From the NCBI GenBank assembly GCA_009784995.1, contig WQXE01000003.1:1-33632 (forward strand): 33,632 bases of DNA, in the 5' to 3' direction. This document shows positions 17,386-25,608 of the stretch, piece after piece. The notes below the pieces were generated by a model, which worked only from the letters and a program-made list of their open reading frames with translations, ran no database searches and was not told the DNA's origin. The translations under genes were made by a program, and so were the position numbers. The stretch is from Treponema sp. (GTDB lineage Bacteria > Spirochaetota > Spirochaetia > Treponematales > Breznakiellaceae). Numbering within the stretch: the first letter of the stretch is position 1; each line of letters opens with the position of its first letter.

Positions 17386-18099
17386 TTATTTTAATCTGCC
17401 GTTTTCTCTACAGCTCCACCAGGAAGTTTGCGAAAAAATTACATGATCCACAAAATGCAATCCCAGTATATTTGCCGCGGCCAAAAGACGATCTGTAATT
17501 TCATCATCTTCGGCAGAACTTTCAACCTGCCCCGATGGATGGTTATGCGCTACACAAAAAGCGGCGGCTCTGTCATGAATAATATCCGCGAAAACTTCGC
17601 GCGGATGAACAATTGTTTTATTTACAAGACCAATTGTTACAACTCTGACAGCAAGCACTTCGTGGGCGCCGTTTAAAGAAAGACTTATAAACCTTTCCTG
17701 TTTGCGATCCGCGTAATGGCGCACAAGGTGAAAAATATCGATAGGCTGCTTGATTCGAGTTAAAAATCCTCCGTACTTCCTTCTGCCAAATTCCAGCATA
17801 GCCGCGACCATACATGCTTTGGACTGCCCTAACCCTTGTATATTGATTATTTCGTCAATAGAAGGGTTGTCTACTGTTCCGTCAAGCAGCTTTAGTAATT
17901 CCGAAGCAAGCTCATTAACATTTTTGCCCTGTATACCCGTATTTAACAGGATAGCCAGCAATTCACTGTCGGAGAGCGCTTGCGCCCCGCGAGCCAGTAG
18001 TTTTTCCCGCGGACGCAGGTCGTGCGGCACACCGGAAAAAACATTAAAATTTTTGTTGTTTTTCATACCCCTATATGGGCGCGAATACGCGTGGCGCAT
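17386..18099 (-). CDS. radC: RadC/JAB-MPN domain protein
   Basis: LRPREKLLARGAQALSDSELLAILLNTG; FISLSLNGAHEVL...; AHNHPSG motif. Confidence 0.93.
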   Translation of the reverse strand: MRHAYSRPYRGMKNNKNFNVFSGVPHDLRPREKLLARGAQALSDSELLAILLNTGIQGKNVNELASELLKLLDGTVDNPSIDEIINIQGLGQSKACMVAAMLEFGRRKYGGFLTRIKQPIDIFHLVRHYADRKQERFISLSLNGAHEVLAVRVVTIGLVNKTIVHPREVFADIIHDRAAAFCVAHNHPSGQVESSAEDDEITDRLLAAANILGLHFVDHVIFSQTSWWSCRENGRLK

Positions 18100-18172
18100 G
18101 ACCGAAAATGAAAATATTTTAAAATAATTTTGCTGCTTACCTTATGATAATATTAACTGCTATATTTATAGG

Positions 18173-18323
18173 AACGTTTAAATGTAGCAATTTGCTGTTT
18201 TCAGGAAATTCCTGTAATTATTGATTTTATCCTATTTCCTTCTATATATGCAAGTTAAAAAAAACCATTTTTTCATGATTTTATACACTTTTTTATAATC
18301 TTATATTGCTACATTTAAACGTT
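18173..18323. mobile_element. MITE-like 151-bp non-coding element with perfect 19-bp terminal inverted repeats
   Basis: AACGTTTAAATGTAGCAAT (18173-18191) and its exact reverse complement ATTGCTACATTTAAACGTT (18305-18323). Confidence 0.6.
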
Positions 18324-18492
18324 GGTTTATTTGTAGCAGTGACGCAAAGGTACCTGGTACCGCTTTTCTGTAGCGTAGTATGTCACCTAACGCCACCATA
18401 TATAGTGTAGGTGGTTGTTAAAAAGTTGGTAACAGGTACTAATGACGCTTTGTACAGGCGGTTTTTGCAACGAGCCCGATAGGGCGAGGCGA

Positions 18493-18517
18493 AACGGTGA
18501 CAGGCACCGTTTTTTTT
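18493..18517 (+). repeat. Hairpin AACGGTG-acagg-CACCGTT + T tract (REP/terminator-like)
   Basis: 7-bp stem followed by T run; contains gtgacaggcacc motif. Confidence 0.6.
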
Positions 18518-18534
18518 AAAAAGTTTTAACAAAA

Positions 18535-18567
18535 GTGTCGGGCATGAATGGTGCCTGACACTTTTTT
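18535..18567 (+). repeat. GTGTCGGGCA-tgaatgg-TGCCTGACAC + T tract (REP/terminator-like)
   Basis: 10-bp stem including one G-T pair; shares sequence with 705-767. Confidence 0.65.
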
Positions 18568-18595
18568 CGTGGTAGTAGATAATTTTAAACCCTTC

Positions 18596-18624
18596 TTGAC
18601 ATTTATAGCTTATCCGTATACCAT
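18596..18624 (+). promoter_or_regulatory. Putative promoter TTGACA-17-TACCAT for higA
   Basis: Consensus -35, 17-bp spacer, SD ggag just downstream. Confidence 0.5.
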
Positions 18625-18641
18625 ATAAATTGGAGAATAAA

Positions 18642-18947
18642 ATGATTAAAACAGAATATATACCATATATAGGCGAAGTATTGGCTGAAGAATTCCTTAA
18701 ACCCATGAATATTAGCCAAAACAATTTGGCAAAGGTACTTGGCATACCGCAGAATCGTTTGAGTGAAATTATCAATGGTAAAAGAGGTATTTCCGCCGAT
18801 ACTGACTTACGCCTTTGTAAATATTTTGGTTTGACTGATGGTTATTTTTCCGGTATGCAAATGGATTTTGAACGGATTGCAGCCAAAAAAAAATTACAGA
18901 AAGAACTTAATAAAATTAAACCGTTAAAAGTAGCAATGGTTAAGTAG
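18642..18947 (+). CDS. higA: HigA-family XRE antitoxin / addiction-module regulator
   Basis: GEVLAEEFLKPMNISQNNLAKVLGIPQNRLSEIINGKRGISADTDLRLCKYFG; SD ggag, ATG 18642. Confidence 0.85.
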   Translation: MIKTEYIPYIGEVLAEEFLKPMNISQNNLAKVLGIPQNRLSEIINGKRGISADTDLRLCKYFGLTDGYFSGMQMDFERIAAKKKLQKELNKIKPLKVAMVK

Positions 18948-19162
18948 AAATTGTTGATTATCATTGATATCAGATTATATTCCGCAGGTAAACATTCAGT
19001 TTTTTTCGTAGTGGAATTTCTTTATCTCTTAATAGAGGTTCAATAAATATGCTTATTAGACCTAATACTGAAAGTACAGCTAAAAATATGACAATAATAC
19101 TAATTTTAGGAGTATGAAAAATAATTTAAATAGTTTATAATATATAACAAGGAGATATAATT

Positions 19163-19420
19163 ATGGCAGTAGTATGCAGTAGCGGATTAGTTGGAAAAGC
19201 AGTAACCCTAATCGCCCTGGAAAAAAAATCACCAATTATGATCGTAACAAATGTGGCAGAAGAAACAAAAACAGTCGAAGTAACATGGCTTGATAACAAC
19301 AATTCAGTCAACACAGCCGCGTTCCCTTCAAAAGCGCTGGAAAAAGCAGACGCGCAACCCAAGCAAGCCGCGCCCAAAAGCGCCTCATCCAAAAGCGCTC
19401 CAGCCAAAAAGAAAAAGTAG
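19163..19420 (+). CDS. Small protein resembling YodC/DUF2158 (SH3-like) with Ala/Lys-rich basic tail
   Basis: SPIMIVTNVAEETKTVEVTWLDNNNSVNTAAFPSKALEKAD resembles the DUF2158 pattern (M.V..i....v.v.Wfd....q.a.FP.eaLek); strong SD aaggaga. Confidence 0.55.
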   Translation: MAVVCSSGLVGKAVTLIALEKKSPIMIVTNVAEETKTVEVTWLDNNNSVNTAAFPSKALEKADAQPKQAAPKSASSKSAPAKKKK

Positions 19421-19437
19421 TCTTATTCCGTAATTCA

Positions 19438-19474
19438 AATAACCAGTAGAGGGCTTTGCTCCCTGCTGGTTATT
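19438..19474 (+). terminator. Hairpin AATAACCAG-...-CTGGTTATT downstream of the small basic protein gene
   Basis: 9-bp outer stem with inner AGGG/CCCT pairing; weak T tract. Confidence 0.5.
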
Positions 19475-19519
19475 GCGTATCAGTTAATTTAACATCCAAT
19501 TTTTGCCGAAAATTCATAT

Positions 19520-20146
19520 ATGAAAGCATTTTTAATATCAATATCGCAAATTTTGGTTGTTTTGGCATTCTTTTCCTGTGCCGCGGTACAACCCGCCGTT
19601 AAACCGGAGGTTATTACAGAAAAACCGCCTGTTATTATCGAAAAACCGGAAATTCCAAGTTTTATTATGGGGCAGGGGAAGATTAGCGCTTTAAAACTAT
19701 CAACCTTTCTTTTACTAAATAATCAATATATAAATCCCGCATACGCCATAGAACTTGTGCAGTTTTATATTGAAGAAGCTTCTTTTGAGGGAGTGAACCA
19801 CGACATCGCTTTCGCTCAAATGTGCCTGGAAACAGGTTTTTTAAGGTTTGGCGGAGATGTTAAACCTAATCAATACAATTTCGCGGGACTTGGCGCGATA
19901 GGCGGCGGCGAACCCGGTCTTTCATTCCCGGACCCGCGTACAGGCGTGCGCGCGCAAATTCAGCACTTAAAAGCATACGGCTGCGAAGATCCTTTAAATG
20001 GAACGTTGATAAACCCGCGTTTCAGGTTTGTGCGCAGGGGAAGCGCTCCTACAATTGAAGGACTTGCCGGAACCTGGGCAGCTGACAAACAATACGCTGT
20101 AAAAATAAACACAATTTTACAAAGAATGTATGAATATTCGTTTTAA
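19520..20146 (+). CDS. Glucosaminidase-domain lipoprotein (peptidoglycan hydrolase family)
   Basis: Lipobox LAFFSCAAV; EGVNHDIAFAQMCLETGFLRFGGDVKPNQYNFAGLGAIGGG...GVRAQIQHLKAY. Confidence 0.85.
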   Translation: MKAFLISISQILVVLAFFSCAAVQPAVKPEVITEKPPVIIEKPEIPSFIMGQGKISALKLSTFLLLNNQYINPAYAIELVQFYIEEASFEGVNHDIAFAQMCLETGFLRFGGDVKPNQYNFAGLGAIGGGEPGLSFPDPRTGVRAQIQHLKAYGCEDPLNGTLINPRFRFVRRGSAPTIEGLAGTWAADKQYAVKINTILQRMYEYSF

Positions 20147-20148
20147 GC

Positions 20149-20179
20149 TTTACCCAATATTTCAAAATTATGCTATAAT
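20149..20179 (+). promoter_or_regulatory. Putative extended -10 promoter (TTTACC...TGcTATAAT) of the chitobiose phosphorylase gene; ATG 6 nt after the -10
   Basis: TGCTATAAT at 20171-20179; ATG at 20186; no SD. Confidence 0.55.
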
Positions 20180-20185
20180 TTATAA

Positions 20186-22621
20186 ATGAAATACGGATAT
20201 TTTGACAATGAAAAACGTGAATACGTAATAGACAGGATCGATGTTCCTGTCTCCTGGACAAATTACATCGGCGTAAAAGATATGTGTGGTGTTTTTAACC
20301 ACACGGCAGGCGGTTATCTTTTTTATAAAAGCCCCGAATACCACAGGGTAACTCGCTTCCGTCCAAACGGCGTTCCGATGGACAGACCCGGTCATTATGT
20401 TTATGTAAGAGATGATGAAACAGGCGAGTACTGGACACTTTCATGGCAGCCTGTTGGCAAGGATTTAAATTCCGCGAAATATACATGCAGACACGGTTTA
20501 TCGTATGTTAAATATCAATGTGAATATTCAGGTATCACAGGAGAGCAGACCCTTTTTATTCCGATTGACGACCCGACAGAAATTTGGGATGTAAAACTTC
20601 GCAACGATTCCGGTAAAAAAAGAAAACTAAGCGTTTTCGGTTATGTCGAGTTTTCTTTTCATCATATAACAGTTGATAATCAAAATTTTCAGATGAGTCT
20701 TTATTGTTCGGGTTCTTCGTTTAAAGACGGTATAATCGAACTTGATCTTTTTTACGAAGAAAAAGGTTTCCAATACTTTACCGCTAACGCTGTTGGCGAA
20801 GATACCAAAAATTTTGACTGCCTTCGCGATAATTTTATCGGCGCTTACAGAACGGAAACAAATCCAATCGCTGTAGAAAAAGGTTTTTGCTCCGGTTCTT
20901 TTGAACTTGGCGGAAACCACTGCGGCGCTTTAAAACAAACATTGGAAATAGCTCCGGGCGAAGAGGCGCGTCTTGTTTTCCTTCTTGGCGAAGGTAATAG
21001 GCAGGTTGGCAAAGCCGCGCGTGAAAAATATTGCGCTTCTAATTTTGCTGAGGTAGACGCTTCGTTTAAAAAATTAAATAATTTCTGGAATGAAAAACTT
21101 GATAAATTGCAAATTACAACACCGCACGACGGCATGAATACGATGATCAATATTTGGACACTGTATCAGGCGGAAATAAATGTAATGTTCTCGCGTTTCG
21201 CTTCGTTTATCGAAGTAGGCGGGCGCACTGGTTTAGGTTACCGCGATACTTCGCAGGACGCGATGATGGTTCCCCATTCAAATCCGCAAAAAAGTAAAAG
21301 CCGTCTTGTAGAACTTTTAAAAGGATTAACAACGCACGGTTACGGGCTGCACCTTTTTAGTCCTGACTGGTTCGAAAAACAAACAGAGCCCGCGTTTAAA
21401 TCGCCTACAGTTGTGCCTACTCCTTCTAGATCGCAGATGATACATGGCATCGAAGATGTCTGCGCGGATGACGCTTTGTGGCTTATTCCCGCAATCGTCG
21501 AATATATAAAAGAGACAGGCGATTTTAGTTTTGCCGATGAACAGTACACCTATGCCGATACATTTGATCCTGACACAGGAGATGGTAAAAAAGAATCTGT
21601 TTTTGATCACATGAAACGCATTTTAGATTTTTCCGCGAAAGAAATTGGATCGCACGGAATTTGCAAAGGTTTAAGAGCCGACTGGAATGATTGTCTTAAT
21701 CTTGGAGGAGGAGAGAGCGCTATGGTTTCTTTCCTTCATCACTGGGCTTTAGTGCACTTTATCGCGCTAGCGAAAAAACTAAATCGCGATGTTTCTGTTT
21801 ACGAAAAAATGCTGGCGACTGTAAAAGAAAGCTGCGAGCGCGAGCTTTGGAACGGAAGCTGGTATACAAGAGGTTTTACAGGTTCTGGTAAAAAAATCGG
21901 CTCCCCGGAAAACAAAGAAGGCAAAGTTCACATGGAATCAAATACATGGGCTGTGCTTTCAGGAGCCGCTTCACATGAACATGGCAAAGCCGCGATGGAT
22001 GCTGTCGATCAGTATTTGTATACGCAGTACGGTTTAAAACTTTGCGACCCGGCATTTTCACAACCGGATGACTCTGTTGGTTTTGTTACCCGTGTTTACA
22101 AAGGCTTAAAAGAAAACGCCGCGATATTCAGCCATCCAAACCCTTGGGCATGGGCAGCAGAGGCGGTTCTTGGCAGGGGGGATCGGGCAATGAAGTTTTA
22201 CGACGCGCTTTGTCCGTACAATCAAAATGACATGATCGAAACGCGAAGGTCAGAGCCGTACATGTATTGTCAGTTTATTGTAGGACCGGATCACAGCGCG
22301 TTTGGAAGAGCGCATCATCCATTTATGACAGGTTCTGCCGGCTGGGCGTATTTTGCCGCGACTCGGTTTATGCTTGGAGTCCGCCCTGACTTTGAAAGCC
22401 TTGTAATAGACCCTTGTGTTCCAACTTCGTGGACATCGTTTAAAGTACGCCGTGTTTGGAGAGATGCCGTGTATAACATTACTGTAGAAAATCCCGGCGG
22501 TGTTAGTAAGGGTGTAAAAGAATGTAAGGTAAACGGTCAAACCGTTAGCTGTAATGGTGTCGCGGAAATACCTGTTCAGTCTAAAGGCAGCGAGAGTAAT
22601 ATTGTTGTTGTGATGGGTTAA
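20186..22621 (+). CDS. chbP: GH94 N,N'-diacetylchitobiose phosphorylase
   Basis: MKYGYFDNEKREYVI, FASFIEVGGRTGLGYRDTSQDAMMVPH, KSPTVVPTPS, GICKGLRADWNDCLNLGGGESAMVSFLHHWAL, closely resembling characterised Vibrio ChbP from memory. Confidence 0.88.
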   Translation: MKYGYFDNEKREYVIDRIDVPVSWTNYIGVKDMCGVFNHTAGGYLFYKSPEYHRVTRFRPNGVPMDRPGHYVYVRDDETGEYWTLSWQPVGKDLNSAKYTCRHGLSYVKYQCEYSGITGEQTLFIPIDDPTEIWDVKLRNDSGKKRKLSVFGYVEFSFHHITVDNQNFQMSLYCSGSSFKDGIIELDLFYEEKGFQYFTANAVGEDTKNFDCLRDNFIGAYRTETNPIAVEKGFCSGSFELGGNHCGALKQTLEIAPGEEARLVFLLGEGNRQVGKAAREKYCASNFAEVDASFKKLNNFWNEKLDKLQITTPHDGMNTMINIWTLYQAEINVMFSRFASFIEVGGRTGLGYRDTSQDAMMVPHSNPQKSKSRLVELLKGLTTHGYGLHLFSPDWFEKQTEPAFKSPTVVPTPSRSQMIHGIEDVCADDALWLIPAIVEYIKETGDFSFADEQYTYADTFDPDTGDGKKESVFDHMKRILDFSAKEIGSHGICKGLRADWNDCLNLGGGESAMVSFLHHWALVHFIALAKKLNRDVSVYEKMLATVKESCERELWNGSWYTRGFTGSGKKIGSPENKEGKVHMESNTWAVLSGAASHEHGKAAMDAVDQYLYTQYGLKLCDPAFSQPDDSVGFVTRVYKGLKENAAIFSHPNPWAWAAEAVLGRGDRAMKFYDALCPYNQNDMIETRRSEPYMYCQFIVGPDHSAFGRAHHPFMTGSAGWAYFAATRFMLGVRPDFESLVIDPCVPTSWTSFKVRRVWRDAVYNITVENPGGVSKGVKECKVNGQTVSCNGVAEIPVQSKGSESNIVVVMG

Positions 22622-23026
22622 TTAACCATCTGATTGCAGAAAATTTCTTAAACCGCTTCCAAATTCATTAAGCATTATACCGCGGAATGTTACCATATAT
22701 CTTCCGTTACTAAAGTTTATACGCGCTGTTTCCTGTGTACCGTCATCCCAGGTTATAAATATAACATTGCTTCTTATATGGTAAACGGCGCTTTGCTGAT
22801 TATTTAATCTTTCATTTAAACTTTTGTGAGCTTTTGACCAGTATTTTAATTCTCCGTTAGCGGATAACTGGATCACGTTATTGAATACTTCTTCCTGATT
22901 ACTCCATCCTGAAGAAATCGCGACGTTAATTGATCTTTGAATGGAACAAGATGTGCAATTTGGCGAAGCGTTACCGTTTAAAATAAAACAAAATAAAAAA
23001 ATAGAAACTAACAAAAATCTTTTCAT
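22622..23026 (-). CDS. Small exported protein of unknown function
   Basis: Signal peptide MKRFLLVSIFLFCFILNGNAS; 134 aa; SD-like aggag upstream. Confidence 0.6.
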   Translation of the reverse strand: MKRFLLVSIFLFCFILNGNASPNCTSCSIQRSINVAISSGWSNQEEVFNNVIQLSANGELKYWSKAHKSLNERLNNQQSAVYHIRSNVIFITWDDGTQETARINFSNGRYMVTFRGIMLNEFGSGLRNFLQSDG

Positions 23027-23036
23027 TATATTCTCC

Positions 23037-24248
23037 TTAAAAATATTCTGTTTGATGCTGGGGTTTCATGGTAAATACATTGTTTAAAATTTTTTGATTA
23101 CCATAAACTTCCAAATCATCACGTTTTGAATACACCGCGTTTTCCAAAGTACGATAACCGGTAACAAGCTGACTTAATACAAGAATTCCGCAGCGTATGT
23201 CCGGCTCTTTTGTTGTAGTAGATACTTTTGAACCTTCTTTTCCAAATTGTACAAGATACTTTCCATTATTGGCAGGAATTGTTTTGTCATTAACTACTTC
23301 GATAATGTATTCACCTTCGCCTTCCGGAGCGCGCATAAGTTCTAACGCTGTTTTTACATTTATTACCCTTGTCATGTCTCTTGGTGTTGTATTGATATTC
23401 ACAGCCCAGTCATCGCCGATAAAATCATAAGCGTCGATAAAAGTTGGCGCCATCCATTTAAAATTTTCATATTGAGTTGAAAGCCCTCCGACAATTCCTA
23501 AAGCGCCGTACAATCCTTTTTTATCGATGAAGGCAAGTTCTATTACCGACATATTTGTATCGCCGTCATCTTGAATGACTCTATATTTAATATAACTTCG
23601 CGCGGTTCCATTTTCATCTTTCCAAAGATATAAATACGATCCTTTTGCCCAATGATCGCCCTGGGCGAAACGTTTCCAGGCGCGGTTGTCGGACCAATAA
23701 TCCCTGTGTACTGCTTGATTAACATTTTTTATATAAACGCTGTGTATCTGCGAAAGTAAAGTAGTATCGTCTTCGGGCTGAATACTTATAAACTCGCCAT
23801 ATGGTTTAATCGATAAAAAATGTTTTGCGGTTATAGAGATGTTGTTTCTTACACAAGAGGTTTCATAACCAAACTTGCGGTAAAAATCATGCGAAAAAGG
23901 TGAGAGACTCGAAAAAACTACTCCGTTATCAAAACTTTCCCGCAACATTTTTTCGAATATGATACGCATGTAGCCGCCGCCTCGCGATTCGGGTAAAGTC
24001 GCGACTCCTCCAATGCCGGTCATTTTCGCTCTATTTGTATCAAAGTTCATAAGATAATCAATTTCGTATGTACCCGAAACTAGTTTACCTTTGTCAAAAG
24101 CCGCCCAAACCCAGCTTTCCGGGTGATCCAGCGGATCGCGTTTTTTATCAGAATCGCCGGATGGATCGTATCGATAATTAAATGATATTGCCTGCATTTT
24201 GGCAAACTCGGGCCAATCTTCTGGAGTAAGTCTTCGAATTTCTGTCAT
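23037..24248 (-). CDS. Eis-like GNAT N-acetyltransferase
   Basis: MTEIRRLTPEDWPEFAKMQAISFNY...GIGGVATLPESRGGGYMRIIFEKMLRES...SPFSHDFYRKFGYE; C-terminal SCP2-like region. Confidence 0.82.
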   Translation of the reverse strand: MTEIRRLTPEDWPEFAKMQAISFNYRYDPSGDSDKKRDPLDHPESWVWAAFDKGKLVSGTYEIDYLMNFDTNRAKMTGIGGVATLPESRGGGYMRIIFEKMLRESFDNGVVFSSLSPFSHDFYRKFGYETSCVRNNISITAKHFLSIKPYGEFISIQPEDDTTLLSQIHSVYIKNVNQAVHRDYWSDNRAWKRFAQGDHWAKGSYLYLWKDENGTARSYIKYRVIQDDGDTNMSVIELAFIDKKGLYGALGIVGGLSTQYENFKWMAPTFIDAYDFIGDDWAVNINTTPRDMTRVINVKTALELMRAPEGEGEYIIEVVNDKTIPANNGKYLVQFGKEGSKVSTTTKEPDIRCGILVLSQLVTGYRTLENAVYSKRDDLEVYGNQKILNNVFTMKPQHQTEYF

Positions 24249-24253
24249 ACTTA

Positions 24254-24282
24254 ACATTAATGTTGTTTATAAAGGTTGTCAA
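24254..24282 (-). promoter_or_regulatory. Putative promoter TTGACA-17-TAATGT for the Eis-like gene
   Basis: Reads on the minus strand; -10 ends 5 nt before ATG 24248. Confidence 0.45.
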
Positions 24283-24292
24283 TGTAAATTAT

Positions 24293-24321
24293 TTGACTTT
24301 TTTTGGTATTTTTGATAAATT
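24293..24321 (+). promoter_or_regulatory. Putative promoter TTGACT-17-TAAATT for the GH4 gene
   Basis: -10 ends 6 nt before ATG 24328; no SD. Confidence 0.55.
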
Positions 24322-24327
24322 ATTAGA

Positions 24328-25608
24328 ATGCGTGAATTAAAAGCAACAGTAATTGGCGCGGGCAGCACTTATACGCCCGAATTAATCAGGGGATTTATCG
24401 ACAGACAAAATAGTCTTAATTTTAAATCTTTTTATTTAATGGATATTAACAAGGAAAAACTCGATGTCGTCGGCGGTCTCGCTAAAAGAATGCTGGAAGC
24501 AAAGGGTTTTAAGGGCGAGATTGTTTTAACTCAGGATTTGGATGAAGCGATAAAAGACGCCGATTATATTTTCGCGCAGATTCGCGTTGGCGGAATGGAA
24601 GCGCGTATTCGTGATGAAAAAATTCCATTAAAGTACGGACTTTTGGGGCAGGAAACTACCGGTATCGGCGGATTTATGAAGGCGCTTAGAACTATACCTG
24701 TCATGATGGATATCGCGAGGCGAATCGAAAAACTCGCTCCAAACGCGTGGCTTGTAAATTTTTCCAATCCTTCGGGAATTGTCGCTGAAGCTTTAATGAA
24801 TCATACAAAAGTAAAAATGATAGGTCTTTGCAATTGTTTTGTAAACATGAAAGCAGGTATCGCTAAAAATATCGGCACGGATAATTTTGATTATGAATAT
24901 CTTGGATTAAATCATTTAAGCTGGGTTACTTCTGTTACTGTAGACGGTGAAAATGTTTTAAGCAAACTTGGAAAATCCGCCGGCGAAAAACTTAAAAATA
25001 TTCCTGATGTTGATTATGATGACGAACTGCTTGAGGCTGTTCCCGCGATTCCGTCTTATTATTTAAGTTATTTTTATTTACGCGACGAGCAGGTTCAAAA
25101 CTGCCTTAAAGCGGAAAAAACACGCGGAGAAAAATGCGTTGTTATAGAAGACGCTTTAATTGAAAAATATAAAGACCCAAGCCTTAATGACAAACCAAAA
25201 GAACTGGAAGAAAGAGGTGGCTCTCTTTATTCGACTGCGGCAGTTTCCGTTGTTGACGCGATAGAAAACGATAAAAACGAATATCATGTTATCGGCGTAA
25301 AAAATAATGGCGCGATTCCATATATGGCGGACGATGATGTTGTAGAAATTAAATGTATGGTAAATAAAAACGGAGCGGCGCCCGTACCTGTTAAAAACGC
25401 GGATAACCTTTACATTAAAGGAACCATGCAAGCGGTTAAGGCTTACGAAAAATTAACCGTAAAAGCCGCGATTAACGGCAGTAGAGCGGACGCTATTGCC
25501 GCTTTAATGGTACATCCTTTAATCGGCGATTACAAAAAAGCGAAAGCCGTGTTTGACGAGATGGCAAGCGCTAACGCCGATTACCTGCCAAAAGGTTTAT
25601 TACGTTAA
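24328..25608 (+). CDS. GH4 family 6-phospho-beta-glycosidase
   Basis: VIGAGSTYTPELIRGF, VNFSNPSGIV, MIGLCNCFVN, YLGLNHLSWV motifs of NAD-dependent GH4 phospho-beta-glucosidases. Confidence 0.9.
   Translation: MRELKATVIGAGSTYTPELIRGFIDRQNSLNFKSFYLMDINKEKLDVVGGLAKRMLEAKGFKGEIVLTQDLDEAIKDADYIFAQIRVGGMEARIRDEKIPLKYGLLGQETTGIGGFMKALRTIPVMMDIARRIEKLAPNAWLVNFSNPSGIVAEALMNHTKVKMIGLCNCFVNMKAGIAKNIGTDNFDYEYLGLNHLSWVTSVTVDGENVLSKLGKSAGEKLKNIPDVDYDDELLEAVPAIPSYYLSYFYLRDEQVQNCLKAEKTRGEKCVVIEDALIEKYKDPSLNDKPKELEERGGSLYSTAAVSVVDAIENDKNEYHVIGVKNNGAIPYMADDDVVEIKCMVNKNGAAPVPVKNADNLYIKGTMQAVKAYEKLTVKAAINGSRADAIAALMVHPLIGDYKKAKAVFDEMASANADYLPKGLLR

Noticed and set aside
17386-18567. radC plus repeats plus higA as an integrated mobile island or defence system
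   Set aside because: No integrase, transposase or defence effector is present, and radC is a common chromosomal gene; evidence insufficient.
18383-18775. 130-aa minus-strand ORF overlapping higA and the repeat island
   Set aside because: Runs through palindromic repeats and antisense to a well-supported gene; low-complexity composition with no recognisable domain.
18972-19118. Minus-strand 48-codon hydrophobic/basic frame (HTPKISIIVIFLAVLSVLGLISIFIEPLLRDKEIPLRKKLNVYLRNII*)
   Set aside because: No ATG/GTG/TTG start and no SD; could be a remnant or a chance frame in AT-rich spacer.
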